NCBI GenBank assembly: GCA_905236295.1
Contig: CAJOQF010000123.1
Coordinates: 1 to 13,480 of the forward strand
Direction: 5' to 3'
Length of the DNA: 13,480 bases
From: an uncultured Eubacterium sp.
GTDB taxonomy: Bacteria; Bacillota; Clostridia; Lachnospirales; Lachnospiraceae
Both the position numbers and the translations under genes were made by a program. Shown here one piece after another: positions 1 to 6,248 of this stretch. The notes below the pieces were generated by a model. It was not told where the DNA came from. It saw nothing but the letters and a program-made list of their open reading frames with translations, and did not search any database. The number at the start of each line of letters is the position of its first letter. Positions within the stretch are counted from its first letter, which is position 1.

Positions 1-61
1 ACCACTGTTTGGGGAGTTCTTTTTCCTCAAGGTAAATCTTGTAAGGTATCTCGTTACTCAT
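1..61 (-). CDS. trpB: TrpB2-like tryptophan synthase beta subunit, N-terminal fragment (runs off the left edge)
   Basis: Only the first 20 or so codons are in the window. From the second of two adjacent ATGs the protein begins MSNEIPYKIYLEEKELPKQW, which matches the opening of the TrpB2 class of pyridoxal-phosphate tryptophan synthase beta chains (known pattern: IPYKIYLxExELPxQWYN). The family condenses indole with serine in the cytoplasm. A ribosome binding site AAAGGAG lies at 68-74. It is 6 nt from the ATG at 59-61 but only 3 nt from the ATG at 62-64, so I chose the inner start. The catalytic lysine lies outside the window. Identity rests on this short motif alone. The gene is separated from tgt by about 340 nt of repeats, so it probably has its own transcription start. 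Confidence 0.6.
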   Translation of the reverse strand, partial: MSNEIPYKIYLEEKELPKQW

Positions 62-95
62 CATCTTCTCCTTTTGTTTGTTACGTGGGTATTTA

Positions 96-232
96 CTCCA
101 TATAAGCATACACCTTGAAATGAATTTCAAGGTGTATGCTTCGCTCGGGCTTCAGCAAGCATATTCTTATCGTGTAGCTTCGCTCCGTATAAGCAGCCAT
201 CTTGAAATAAATTTCAAGGTGTACGCTTCGCT
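96..232. repeat. Two copies of a ~50-bp hairpin element, same orientation, 87 bp apart
   Basis: Copy 1 is at 96-145 and copy 2 at 183-232, aligning without gaps over 50 nt. Copy 1 contains a perfect 18-bp inverted repeat, 104-121 pairing with 124-141. Copy 2 has the equivalent arms at 191-208 and 211-228, with four of 18 positions not Watson-Crick, one of them a possible G-U. Both copies end in gcttcgct. No T tract follows either hairpin, so they do not look like simple terminators. The element sits in the tgt to trpB-like spacer. Confidence 0.75.
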
Positions 233-234
233 TT

Positions 235-293
235 GTCATTCACAAACATACTCTTATGATTACAAGTAATCAACGAGTATGTTTATAAATGAC
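235..293. repeat. Long interrupted inverted repeat (59 nt)
   Basis: Three paired segments are separated by small internal loops: gtcatt 235-240 with aatgac 288-293, aaacatactc 244-253 with gagtatgttt 275-284, and gattac 258-263 with gtaatc 266-271. The same hairpin would form in RNA from either strand. Neither side has a T tract after the stem, so an intrinsic terminator is doubtful, though it is downstream of tgt on the minus strand. Confidence 0.65.
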
Positions 294-295
294 TC

Positions 296-414
296 TGCTG
301 CTTATACTCCTTGTGTGACTTCATGTTTTTGAAGCCCATACGCCTTGTGTGACTTCATGTTTTCGAAGCCTATACGCCTTGTGTGGCTTCAGATTATGCT
401 GCTTATACTCCTTG
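296..414. repeat. ~34-bp tandem repeat array covering the tgt stop codon
   Basis: Read on the minus strand, units starting CAAGGMGTAT begin at 414, 381 and 347 (33, 34 and 34 nt), followed by a partial fourth unit at 313. An 18-bp block, tgctgcttatactccttg, is exact at 296-313 and 397-414. The second copy contains the last three tgt codons and the TAA stop. The two inner units also carry a small stem in which GGCTTC pairs with GAAGTC. The array therefore appears to incorporate or derive from the 3' end of tgt. Confidence 0.75.
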
Positions 415-1530
415 CATACCCTCAAGTTTTTGCTTCTTGTACTCTGCGAAGCAGTCATTATCAAGTGCGTCGCGAATCTCACTCATCATCATATTATAAA
501 ACCATAAATTGTGCAATACGCAAAGTCGCATGCCAAGCATCTCCTTGGCTTTCAGGAGATGTCTGATATAAGCGCGGGAATATGTGCGGCACGCAGGGCA
601 GTTACACTTTTCGTCGATCGGCGCCATATCCTTTTCATACTTCTTGTTGAACAGGTTCATCTTGCCGTGATCGGTATAAACATGTCCGTGTCTTCCGTTC
701 CGGCTCGGATATACGCAGTCAAAGAAATCAACTCCGCGCTCTACCGCCTCAAGTATGTTTGCCGGAGTTCCGACTCCCATAAGATAGGTCGGCTTCTCCT
801 TCGGCAGATACGGAACGGTCTCTTCCAATACATGGTACATCTGCTCATGTGTCTCGCCCACAGCGAGACCTCCAAGTGCATATCCGTCCAGATCAAGCTC
901 CGATATGCGCTTTGCGTGATCTATCCTTATATCATCATAGATAGCGCCCTGGTTTATCCCAAAGAGCATCTGTTTCTTATTGATCGTATCTTCTTTAGCG
1001 TTTAACTCTGCCATCTTGTCCTTACAGCGGATCAGCCAGCGTGTGGTGCGGTCAACCGAATTTCTCACATAGGATTTCTCCGCAAGAGCAGGAGGGCACT
1101 CATCAAACGCCATAGCAATCGTGGATCCGAGATTTGACTGTATGGTCATGCTCTCCTCAGGTCCCATAAATATTTTTCTTCCATCCACATGGGAGTTGAA
1201 GGTAACGCCCTCCTCCTTGATCTTTCGGAGTGTGGCCAGAGAAAAGACCTGGAATCCGCCCGAATCTGTAAGTATCGGTCTGTCCCAGACCATAAACTTA
1301 TGAAGTCCGCCAAGTTCCTTTATCAGTTCATCTCCCGGTCTGACGTGGAGATGATAGGTGTTGGACAGCTGAATCTGCGCTCCTATCTCTTTTAAGTCCT
1401 CTGTCGAGACAGCGCCTTTTATGGCTGCAACTGTTCCGACATTCATAAACACGGGAGTTTGAACCGTCCCGTGCGGGGTTATGAATTCCGCGCGCTTTGC
1501 ACGGCCTGAAGTTTTCAATATTTTATACAT
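403..1530 (-). CDS. tgt: tRNA-guanine transglycosylase (queuine tRNA-ribosyltransferase)
   Basis: Bacterial Tgt swaps guanine-34 for preQ1 in tRNAs with GUN anticodons, the step before queuosine is completed. The 375-aa protein has the usual full length. Visible signatures: TDSGGFQ with the general acid/base Asp at residue 89; FDCVYPSRNGR with the nucleophilic Asp at 271 in the substrate loop; and the zinc site C309-x-C311-x2-C314 followed by His340. The start is supported by AGAGGA a few bases upstream of the ATG. In many bacteria tgt lies with queA and yajC; neither is here, as uvrB is upstream beyond a repeat-rich spacer. The last codons (Gln-Gly-Val-stop) fall inside a tandem repeat array that continues downstream. 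No other oddity is seen. Confidence 0.97.
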   Translation of the reverse strand: MYKILKTSGRAKRAEFITPHGTVQTPVFMNVGTVAAIKGAVSTEDLKEIGAQIQLSNTYHLHVRPGDELIKELGGLHKFMVWDRPILTDSGGFQVFSLATLRKIKEEGVTFNSHVDGRKIFMGPEESMTIQSNLGSTIAMAFDECPPALAEKSYVRNSVDRTTRWLIRCKDKMAELNAKEDTINKKQMLFGINQGAIYDDIRIDHAKRISELDLDGYALGGLAVGETHEQMYHVLEETVPYLPKEKPTYLMGVGTPANILEAVERGVDFFDCVYPSRNGRHGHVYTDHGKMNLFNKKYEKDMAPIDEKCNCPACRTYSRAYIRHLLKAKEMLGMRLCVLHNLWFYNMMMSEIRDALDNDCFAEYKKQKLEGMQGV

Positions 1531-1829
1531 AATAGTCCTCTGTAATATACATTTTCGATTAGCTGCTCCCGCTTACGTGCGAGCACGACGCTGCACGCTT
1601 CAACAAGCTCGGTGTTCTAGGCTTCACTTTCGATTAGCTGCGCCCGCTTACATCATTCGCTAGCCCGCACTCGCTTGATGACATCTGTTCAGCAAGCTGA
1701 CAGCCTGCTCATCAAGCGGTGCTCTACCGCTGCTTCGCAGCAGCTAACTCATGATGTGCGGTCACGGCTTATCAGCCTGAAAACTAGTCGTCATGCCTGC
1801 TTACGTGCGAGCACGACGCTGCACGCCGA
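1531..1829. repeat. Repeat- and hairpin-rich spacer between uvrB and tgt
   Basis: No gene is supported in these 299 nt. The contents are: an exact 28-bp direct repeat (1571-1598 and 1799-1826); a 24-bp direct repeat with one mismatch (1553-1576 and 1628-1651); the word cgattagctgc at 1556-1566 and 1631-1641, present inverted inside the end of uvrB at 1840-1850; a nested hairpin with arms 1672-1680 and 1710-1718; small hairpins 1715-1731 and 1729-1741; and a 12-bp inverted repeat 1779-1790 / 1827-1838 enclosing the second 28-bp copy and reaching into the uvrB stop codon. I see no convincing promoter for tgt. Confidence 0.75.
1672..1718. repeat. Nested hairpin in the uvrB-tgt spacer
   Basis: The outer arms cgcttgatg (1672-1680) and catcaagcg (1710-1718) are perfectly complementary. 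Inside is a second stem, with ctg 1685-1687 pairing with cag 1701-1703 and tcagc 1689-1693 pairing with gctga 1696-1700. No T tract follows on either strand. Confidence 0.6.
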
Positions 1830-1838
1830 CTAGTTTTC
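1779..1838. repeat. 12-bp perfect inverted repeat embracing the uvrB stop codon
   Basis: The left arm gaaaactagtcg (1779-1790) and right arm cgactagttttc (1827-1838) are exact reverse complements. Between them lies the second copy of the 28-bp repeat (1799-1826). The right arm contains the uvrB TAG (1830-1832) and its last two codons. A stem here could act at the 3' end of the uvrB transcript, but there is no T tract. Confidence 0.7.
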
Positions 1839-3806
1839 CGCAGCTAATCGTAACTCTTTTATCATATCTCGGAGTTCGGCGGCGGCCTCATAGTTGAGTT
1901 CGGCGGCGGCCTTTCTCATGTTCTTCTCGGCTTTGGCAATGAGCTTCTTAATCTCCGCCTTGGACATCGACTCGGCATCCTTCTCAAGCGAAGCCTTTGT
2001 ACCCTCGATAGTCTTTGAGATTGAAATAAGTTCACGCACAGACTTTTTGATAGTGGTCGGCGTGATACCGTGCTCCTCATTATACTCCTGCTGCAGCTTT
2101 CTACGTCTGGCTGTCTCGTCAATGGCTCTTTTCATGGAATCCGTTATCGTGTCAGCATACATTATTACATGGCCGTCCGCATTTCTCGCGGCGCGTCCTA
2201 TTGTCTGAATAAGTGAGGTCTCCGATCTGAGGAATCCTTCCTTGTCGGCGTCAAGTATTGCCACAAGGGTAATCTCAGGTATATCGAGTCCCTCTCTCAA
2301 CAGATTGATACCGACGAGCACGTCGAACACATCAAGCCTTAGATCTCTGATGATCTGGGCTCGTTCAAGGGTGTCAATGTCGGAGTGCATATATTTTACC
2401 CTGATACCGACATCCTTCATATAATCGGTTAAATCCTCCGCCATCTTCTTTGTGAGCGTGGTGATAAGCACCTTGTTCTTTTTCTCAGTCTCACGTCTCA
2501 CCTCAGTGATAAGATCATCGATCTGCCCCTCAACCGGGCGCACCTCAATAGGCGGATCCAAAAGACCTGTTGGGCGGATAAGCTGCTCGGCACGAAGCAA
2601 TTCATGCTCCTCCTCATATGTGCTTGGAGTCGCGGACACAAAGAGCATCTGGTCTATCTTTGACTCAAACTCCGAGAAATTCAAGGGTCTGTTGTCCAGC
2701 GCCGAAGGAAGTCTGAATCCGTAATCCACAAGAGTCGTCTTTCTCGAACGGTCGCCTGCATACATTCCCCCAACCTGGGGTATGGTGATATGCGACTCAT
2801 CCACGATTATAAGATAGTCATCCGCGAAATAGTCCATAAGGGTCATCGGAGTCGTCCCCGCCGGCACTCCGGCAAGGTGCCTTGAATAGTTCTCTATTCC
2901 GGAGCAGAATCCGGTCTCCTTGAGCATCTCTATATCAAAATTGGTTCTCTCGGCAATTCGCTGTGCCTCAAGAAGCTTATCATTTGACTTGAAATACTTT
3001 ACTCTCTCGTTTAACTCCTCCTCGATCGAAGCTGCCGCCCTAAGGATCTGTTCCTGTGGAACAACATAATGCGACGCAGGAAAGATTGCCACATGGTTAA
3101 GCTCTGACTTTACCTGTCCCGTCAGTATATCTATCTGCGCAAGCCTGTCTATTTCGTCACCGAAAAACTCCACTCTGATTCCATGCTCCGACTCATTTGC
3201 CGGAATGATCTCAACAGTGTCACCCCTGACGCGGAACGTACCTCGCTTGAAATCGATCTCGTTTCTGGTGTACTGGATATCGATAAGGTCACGAATAACC
3301 ACATCGCGGTCGATTTCCATTCCCGGGCGAAGGCTTACCATCATGTTCATATAATCGTCCGGACTACCGATACCGTAAATACACGAAACCGACGACACTA
3401 TAATGACATCCCGTCTCTCAGCAAGAGAGGCCGTGGCGGAAAGTCTCAGTTTATCGATCTCGTCGTTTATCGAAGAATCTTTCGCAATATAAGTATCAGT
3501 CGAAGGCACGTATGCTTCCGGCTGATAATAATCATAATATGAAACAAAATATTCGACAGCGTTTTCCGGGAAGAATTCTTTCATCTCCCCGTAAAGCTGT
3601 CCCGCAAGTGTTTTGTTATGTGAAATAATAAGTGTGGGTTTTTTAAGCTGTTCGATGACGTTTGCCATCGTAAATGTCTTTCCTGAGCCGGTGACTCCAA
3701 GGAGTGTCTGAAACTGATTCCCCTCCTTGAAGCCTTTCACCAGCTCCTCTATCGCTTTAGGCTGATCGCCTGTCGCCGAATATGGCGCATGAAGTTTGAA
3801 ATCCAT
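1830..3806 (-). CDS. uvrB: UvrABC excinuclease subunit B
   Basis: UvrB is the damage-verifying helicase-like subunit of nucleotide excision repair. It is loaded by UvrA and then binds UvrC for dual incision. The 658-aa protein is close to the usual 660-670. Visible motifs: Walker A GVTGSGKT (residues 37-44); the tyrosine-rich beta-hairpin [12 protein letters not shown] (90-101) that probes the strand; the Walker B variant DESH (336-339); helicase motifs LFVSATP (388-394) and QTIGRAARN (534-542); and a C-terminal UVR domain (about 617-652) for UvrC contact. uvrA and uvrC are not in the window. The start lies 6 nt after the preceding gene's stop with only a weak, distant AAGG, so translation may depend on coupling. 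The stop codon lies in an inverted repeat. Confidence 0.98.
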   Translation of the reverse strand: MDFKLHAPYSATGDQPKAIEELVKGFKEGNQFQTLLGVTGSGKTFTMANVIEQLKKPTLIISHNKTLAGQLYGEMKEFFPENAVEYFVSYYDYYQPEAYVPSTDTYIAKDSSINDEIDKLRLSATASLAERRDVIIVSSVSCIYGIGSPDDYMNMMVSLRPGMEIDRDVVIRDLIDIQYTRNEIDFKRGTFRVRGDTVEIIPANESEHGIRVEFFGDEIDRLAQIDILTGQVKSELNHVAIFPASHYVVPQEQILRAAASIEEELNERVKYFKSNDKLLEAQRIAERTNFDIEMLKETGFCSGIENYSRHLAGVPAGTTPMTLMDYFADDYLIIVDESHITIPQVGGMYAGDRSRKTTLVDYGFRLPSALDNRPLNFSEFESKIDQMLFVSATPSTYEEEHELLRAEQLIRPTGLLDPPIEVRPVEGQIDDLITEVRRETEKKNKVLITTLTKKMAEDLTDYMKDVGIRVKYMHSDIDTLERAQIIRDLRLDVFDVLVGINLLREGLDIPEITLVAILDADKEGFLRSETSLIQTIGRAARNADGHVIMYADTITDSMKRAIDETARRRKLQQEYNEEHGITPTTIKKSVRELISISKTIEGTKASLEKDAESMSKAEIKKLIAKAEKNMRKAAAELNYEAAAELRDMIKELRLAAEN

Positions 3807-3812
3807 ATCGTA

Positions 3813-4676
3813 TTATTTAACCTTAACATTACATGTGTAGCTGTCCTTGCCAACTTTTACGATAACCTTTGTGTTTCCCTTTTTCTTGCCGGTGACAACA
3901 CCTTTTTTATTTACTGTGGCAATCTTTTTGTTCTTTGATGTGTAGGTTACCTTCTTTTTGCCGGCATTTTTTACAACTATCTTGGCTGATTTGCCTTTCT
4001 TGACGGTAAGTTTTTTGGTGACACTTACCTTATCATTTTTCGAAGCATCCTTAACTGTAACCTTCATACTCACCGTTATGGTTGTAGTCGGATTTGTCTT
4101 CTTATCTGTGTATATAAACTTTACAGTGGCTGTGCCTGCCTTGTTGCCTTTAATCGTGAGCTGATCTGCCCCCTCTGATTTCTTTGCAGTTACAGAAGCT
4201 ACCGTTGCGTCAGATGAGTTCGCATCAACATAGTATGTGTCGAAGCCGTAATATACATCATAAAATTTTTCTTTATCGGAATCTTTAAGCTTCGAAGACG
4301 AGTCTATAGCTTCCGAAACATATATCTGTAGGGATTTACCAGTTGTCACAGCAACATCATCACACGAAAACGAATACTCGGCGTAACTATTGTCTGACTG
4401 CCCATTGTCGTCCGTATCTGATCCGGTGTCATCTTCATCGTCTAATTCGTCGTTTTCATCCTCGTCATCTAAGCCGTCATCTGTATCATCTTCGTCATCC
4501 AGATCATCGTCTTCGTCGTCTTCTTCGTCGTCTTCTTCCCCGTCATCTAACTCATCTTCTTCGTCATCCTCATCGATTCCAACCGACTCAATGCTTTCCC
4601 CGAATACCACCATCGGAACAGTAGTCGTTCCGGCAAGTGTAGTTGCCATCAACATCATAAGAATACGTTTTTTCAT
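3813..4676 (-). CDS. Secreted Big_2 (Ig-like) domain protein with an acidic Asp/Glu tract
   Basis: The 287-aa product has a Sec-type signal peptide (MKKR, then a hydrophobic stretch to about residue 26). A low-complexity tract of almost only Asp and Glu follows (about 34-92), then a diverged Ig-like segment (about 98-209) and a typical bacterial Ig-like group 2 domain rich in lysine (about 216-287: KKLTVKKGKSAKI, SKNKKIATV, KGVVTGKKKGNTKV). The N-terminal half is thus strongly negative and the C-terminal half strongly positive. No LPXTG motif, transmembrane anchor or catalytic domain is visible, and the function is unknown. I chose the ATG at 4674-4676 over an upstream in-frame ATG (4733) because it has an AGGAGG 7 nt before it and begins the signal peptide. 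It lies between rnpB and uvrB, 6 nt before uvrB, so they are probably co-transcribed. Confidence 0.85.
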   Translation of the reverse strand: MKKRILMMLMATTLAGTTTVPMVVFGESIESVGIDEDDEEDELDDGEEDDEEDDEDDDLDDEDDTDDGLDDEDENDELDDEDDTGSDTDDNGQSDNSYAEYSFSCDDVAVTTGKSLQIYVSEAIDSSSKLKDSDKEKFYDVYYGFDTYYVDANSSDATVASVTAKKSEGADQLTIKGNKAGTATVKFIYTDKKTNPTTTITVSMKVTVKDASKNDKVSVTKKLTVKKGKSAKIVVKNAGKKKVTYTSKNKKIATVNKKGVVTGKKKGNTKVIVKVGKDSYTCNVKVK

Positions 4677-4683
4677 AGCATAA

Positions 4684-4689
4684 CCTCCT
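4684..4689 (-). promoter_or_regulatory. Ribosome binding site that decides the start of the Ig-like protein
   Basis: AGGAGG is followed by 7 nt and the ATG of MKKRILMMLMA. It lies inside the longer open frame and so argues against the upstream ATG at 4733. Confidence 0.85.
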
Positions 4690-4722
4690 AACTTTCGCGC
4701 GAGCGCACATCCTCGTGGAGCA

Positions 4723-4771
4723 TTTTTATTCAATAGGAAATTCAGAAGAATTTCCTCGTATTGAATAAAAA
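4723..4771 (-). other. Long hairpin between rnpB and the Ig-like gene (possible terminator or processing element)
   Basis: About 20 base pairs form: 4723-4735 with 4759-4771 and ggaaattc 4736-4743 with gaatttcc 4748-4755, with a 4-nt loop and a 3-nt bulge (4756-4758). On the minus strand the stem starts with the T run that ends rnpB and finishes with an A run, so the U tract is on the wrong side for a classic intrinsic terminator. It may protect or define the rnpB 3' end, or attenuate transcription into the Ig-like gene. Confidence 0.45.
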
Positions 4772-5276
4772 ATAAGCAGGACGATAAGCCGGGTTATGTC
4801 TTGAGTGCTCATCTATCTAGACCAACCGTTACCGATTGGTTCGAGCGACTTACCTAAAGCTGTCGGGCCGAGTCAACGCTTTATTTTAGTCTTGCTTCGG
4901 ATGGGGTTTACATGTGCCCTGTCGGTTACCCGACAGGCGGTAGTCTCTTACACTGCCCTTCCACCCTTACCAGCATACATACGGTAGCTCGAAAACGTTC
5001 CGTTTTCTTTCCGCTACCTCTCCTGTGCGGTAGCTCGAAAACGTTCCGTTTTCTCGCTATTCGGCTTTCGCCGAATCTCCACAGATAATATCTTCAACTT
5101 GCAAGCAAGCTTGCAGATTGCAGATATTATCTGTGACCGCACTGCTCAATGCTGGCGGTACATTTCTGTTGCACTATCCTTGGAGTCGCCTCCACCGGAC
5201 GTTATCCGGCATCCTGCCCTGTGAAGCCCGGACTTTCCTCGTCTGTAAACAGACGCGAGCACTTGTCCTACTTATT
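4772..5276 (-). ncRNA. rnpB: RNase P RNA (type A) with an enlarged P12 region
   Basis: This is the catalytic RNA that removes 5' leaders from pre-tRNAs. Conserved blocks in order (minus strand): P1, with AAGTAGGAC (5265-5273) pairing with GTCCTGCTT (4774-4782); GAGGAAAGTCCGGGC (5226-5240); the AGTGCAACAGAAAT block (about 5162-5174); GGTAAGGGTGGAAGGGCAG (about 4953-4971); and the 3' block ACATAACCCGGCTTAT (4784-4799). These fit a bacterial type A RNA. The length, about 505 nt, exceeds the usual 330-420 nt. The excess lies between CCAGCAT (5149-5155) and ATGCTGG (4970-4976), normally a short P12 hairpin, where about 170 nt of hairpins and an exact 27-bp repeat are found. Ends are estimated from P1 pairing and the promoter to within a few nucleotides. 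Confidence 0.95.
4982..5054. repeat. Exact 27-bp direct repeat inside rnpB
   Basis: The same 27 bases, starting cggtagctcgaaaacg, occur at 4982-5008 and 5028-5054. Each copy forms a hairpin gaaaacg-ttc-cgttttc (4991-4997/5001-5007 and 5037-5043/5047-5053). ggtagc of either copy (4983-4988 or 5029-5034) can pair with the single gctacc at 5013-5018, giving two mutually exclusive folds. Both copies lie in the expanded P12 region. Confidence 0.85.
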
Positions 5277-5281
5277 TTTAT

Positions 5282-5310
5282 ATTAAAGCATAAAACTGCT
5301 TTGTTTTCAA
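5282..5310 (-). promoter_or_regulatory. Sigma-A-type promoter for rnpB
   Basis: On the minus strand there is a -35 TTGAAA (5305-5310), a 17-nt spacer, and a -10 TTTAAT (5282-5287) preceded by TGC, an extended -10. Each hexamer matches consensus at five of six positions. The predicted start, about 5275, coincides with the beginning of helix P1. The -35 box contains the ribF stop codon TGA, so rnpB can be transcribed independently of the operon upstream. Confidence 0.75.
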
Positions 5311-6236
5311 GATATCAGCTTTTTTGCCGTCTCTATATCAGAGTTTATCTGATCTTTTAGCGCATCGATCGAAGCAAACTTCTTCTCTCCCCTGATGAAA
5401 TAAAGTATCTCTACCGTAATCTCCAATCCGTACAGATCCCCGGAGAAATCAAAGATATAGGTCTCAACCTTCGCCTTCTTTTCATCATTTATCGTAGGAT
5501 TAACCCCGATATTCGTAATGCCGTAGTACTTCGCCCGTCCGTTTTTTCCGTCAATTATTATTCTTGATGAGTAACAGCCAAACTTAGGAAGAAGCTTATT
5601 CTCAGGCGGATAAAGATTGACAGTGGGAATACCTATTGTCCTTCCGATCTTCCTTCCCGGCTCCACGATTCCGTGGAGAAAATAATTGTATCCCAGCAGC
5701 TCATTTGCCGAAGCTATATCGCCGTGGGCAATCGCACCTCTGATCAGGGTGGAGCTTATCACTCTGCCGTGGGATTTGAGCTTGTCTATCGCAAAAAGCT
5801 TATATCCAAATACTTCCTCACATTTCCTGAGAAGCTCTATGTTTCCGGATCTGTTGTGTCCGAATGCGAAATCATTTCCGACTACGATCTTCTTTATCCT
5901 GATTTTGGAGCACAACATCCTAAGAAAATCGTAAGCCTCCATACACATGGTCTCCTTCGTAAAAGGAAACTCGACAAAGTAGTCCACTCCCATAGTGTCA
6001 AAGCTGTGAATCTTCTCCTCGTTTGTCATAAGCATCCGGAATGGCTTATCCTGGACAACTCTTGCAGGAGGCACGTCAAACGAAAACGCCACAGCGCACA
6101 TATCCTCCTCTTCTTTAGCCTTCACAAGCTCACTTATAAGAAGCATATGCCCTGTGTGCAGTCCATCAAACTTGCCAAAAGTAATGGCAATATTCTTTTT
6201 TGTTTTTATCTCGTCAATGCTTTTTACTATTTCCAT
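5307..6236 (-). CDS. ribF: Bifunctional riboflavin kinase / FAD synthetase
   Basis: RibF phosphorylates riboflavin to FMN and adenylylates FMN to FAD in the cytoplasm. The 309-aa length is typical. The N-terminal FAD synthetase half, of the nucleotidyltransferase fold, shows GKFDGLHTGH (21-30) and ISSTLIR (160-166). The C-terminal riboflavin kinase half shows GRTIGIPTVNL (198-208), NIGVNPT (242-248) and ETYIFDF (258-264), with the family's kinase Glu in the ETY motif. It starts 12 nt after the truB stop with only a weak GGA as ribosome binding site, so translation is probably coupled to truB. This position at the end of the truB cluster is common in Firmicutes. Its stop codon is part of the rnpB promoter. 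Confidence 0.97.
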   Translation of the reverse strand: MEIVKSIDEIKTKKNIAITFGKFDGLHTGHMLLISELVKAKEEEDMCAVAFSFDVPPARVVQDKPFRMLMTNEEKIHSFDTMGVDYFVEFPFTKETMCMEAYDFLRMLCSKIRIKKIVVGNDFAFGHNRSGNIELLRKCEEVFGYKLFAIDKLKSHGRVISSTLIRGAIAHGDIASANELLGYNYFLHGIVEPGRKIGRTIGIPTVNLYPPENKLLPKFGCYSSRIIIDGKNGRAKYYGITNIGVNPTINDEKKAKVETYIFDFSGDLYGLEITVEILYFIRGEKKFASIDALKDQINSDIETAKKLIS

Positions 6237-6248
6237 ATTATATCCATA

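Noticed and set aside
296..414. CRISPR array
   Set aside because: Units are adjacent with no unique spacers, there are only about 3.5 copies, and no cas genes are present.
78..566. Small plus-strand frames in the tgt-trpB spacer
   Set aside because: They are composed of the repeat units and the antisense of tgt, with no ribosome binding site or homology.
1531..1829. preQ1 riboswitch upstream of tgt
   Set aside because: Hairpins are present but I could not find the short preQ1 aptamer pattern, and nothing is placed just before the tgt ribosome binding site.
4390..4683. Serine-rich plus-strand frame
   Set aside because: This is the complement of the Asp/Glu codons of the Ig-like protein. The composition is a reading-frame artefact.
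4677..4733. Upstream ATG (4733) as the start of the Ig-like protein
   Set aside because: The extra 19 residues (MNKNAPRGCALARKLGGYA) precede an obvious signal peptide, and the AGGAGG lies inside this extension.
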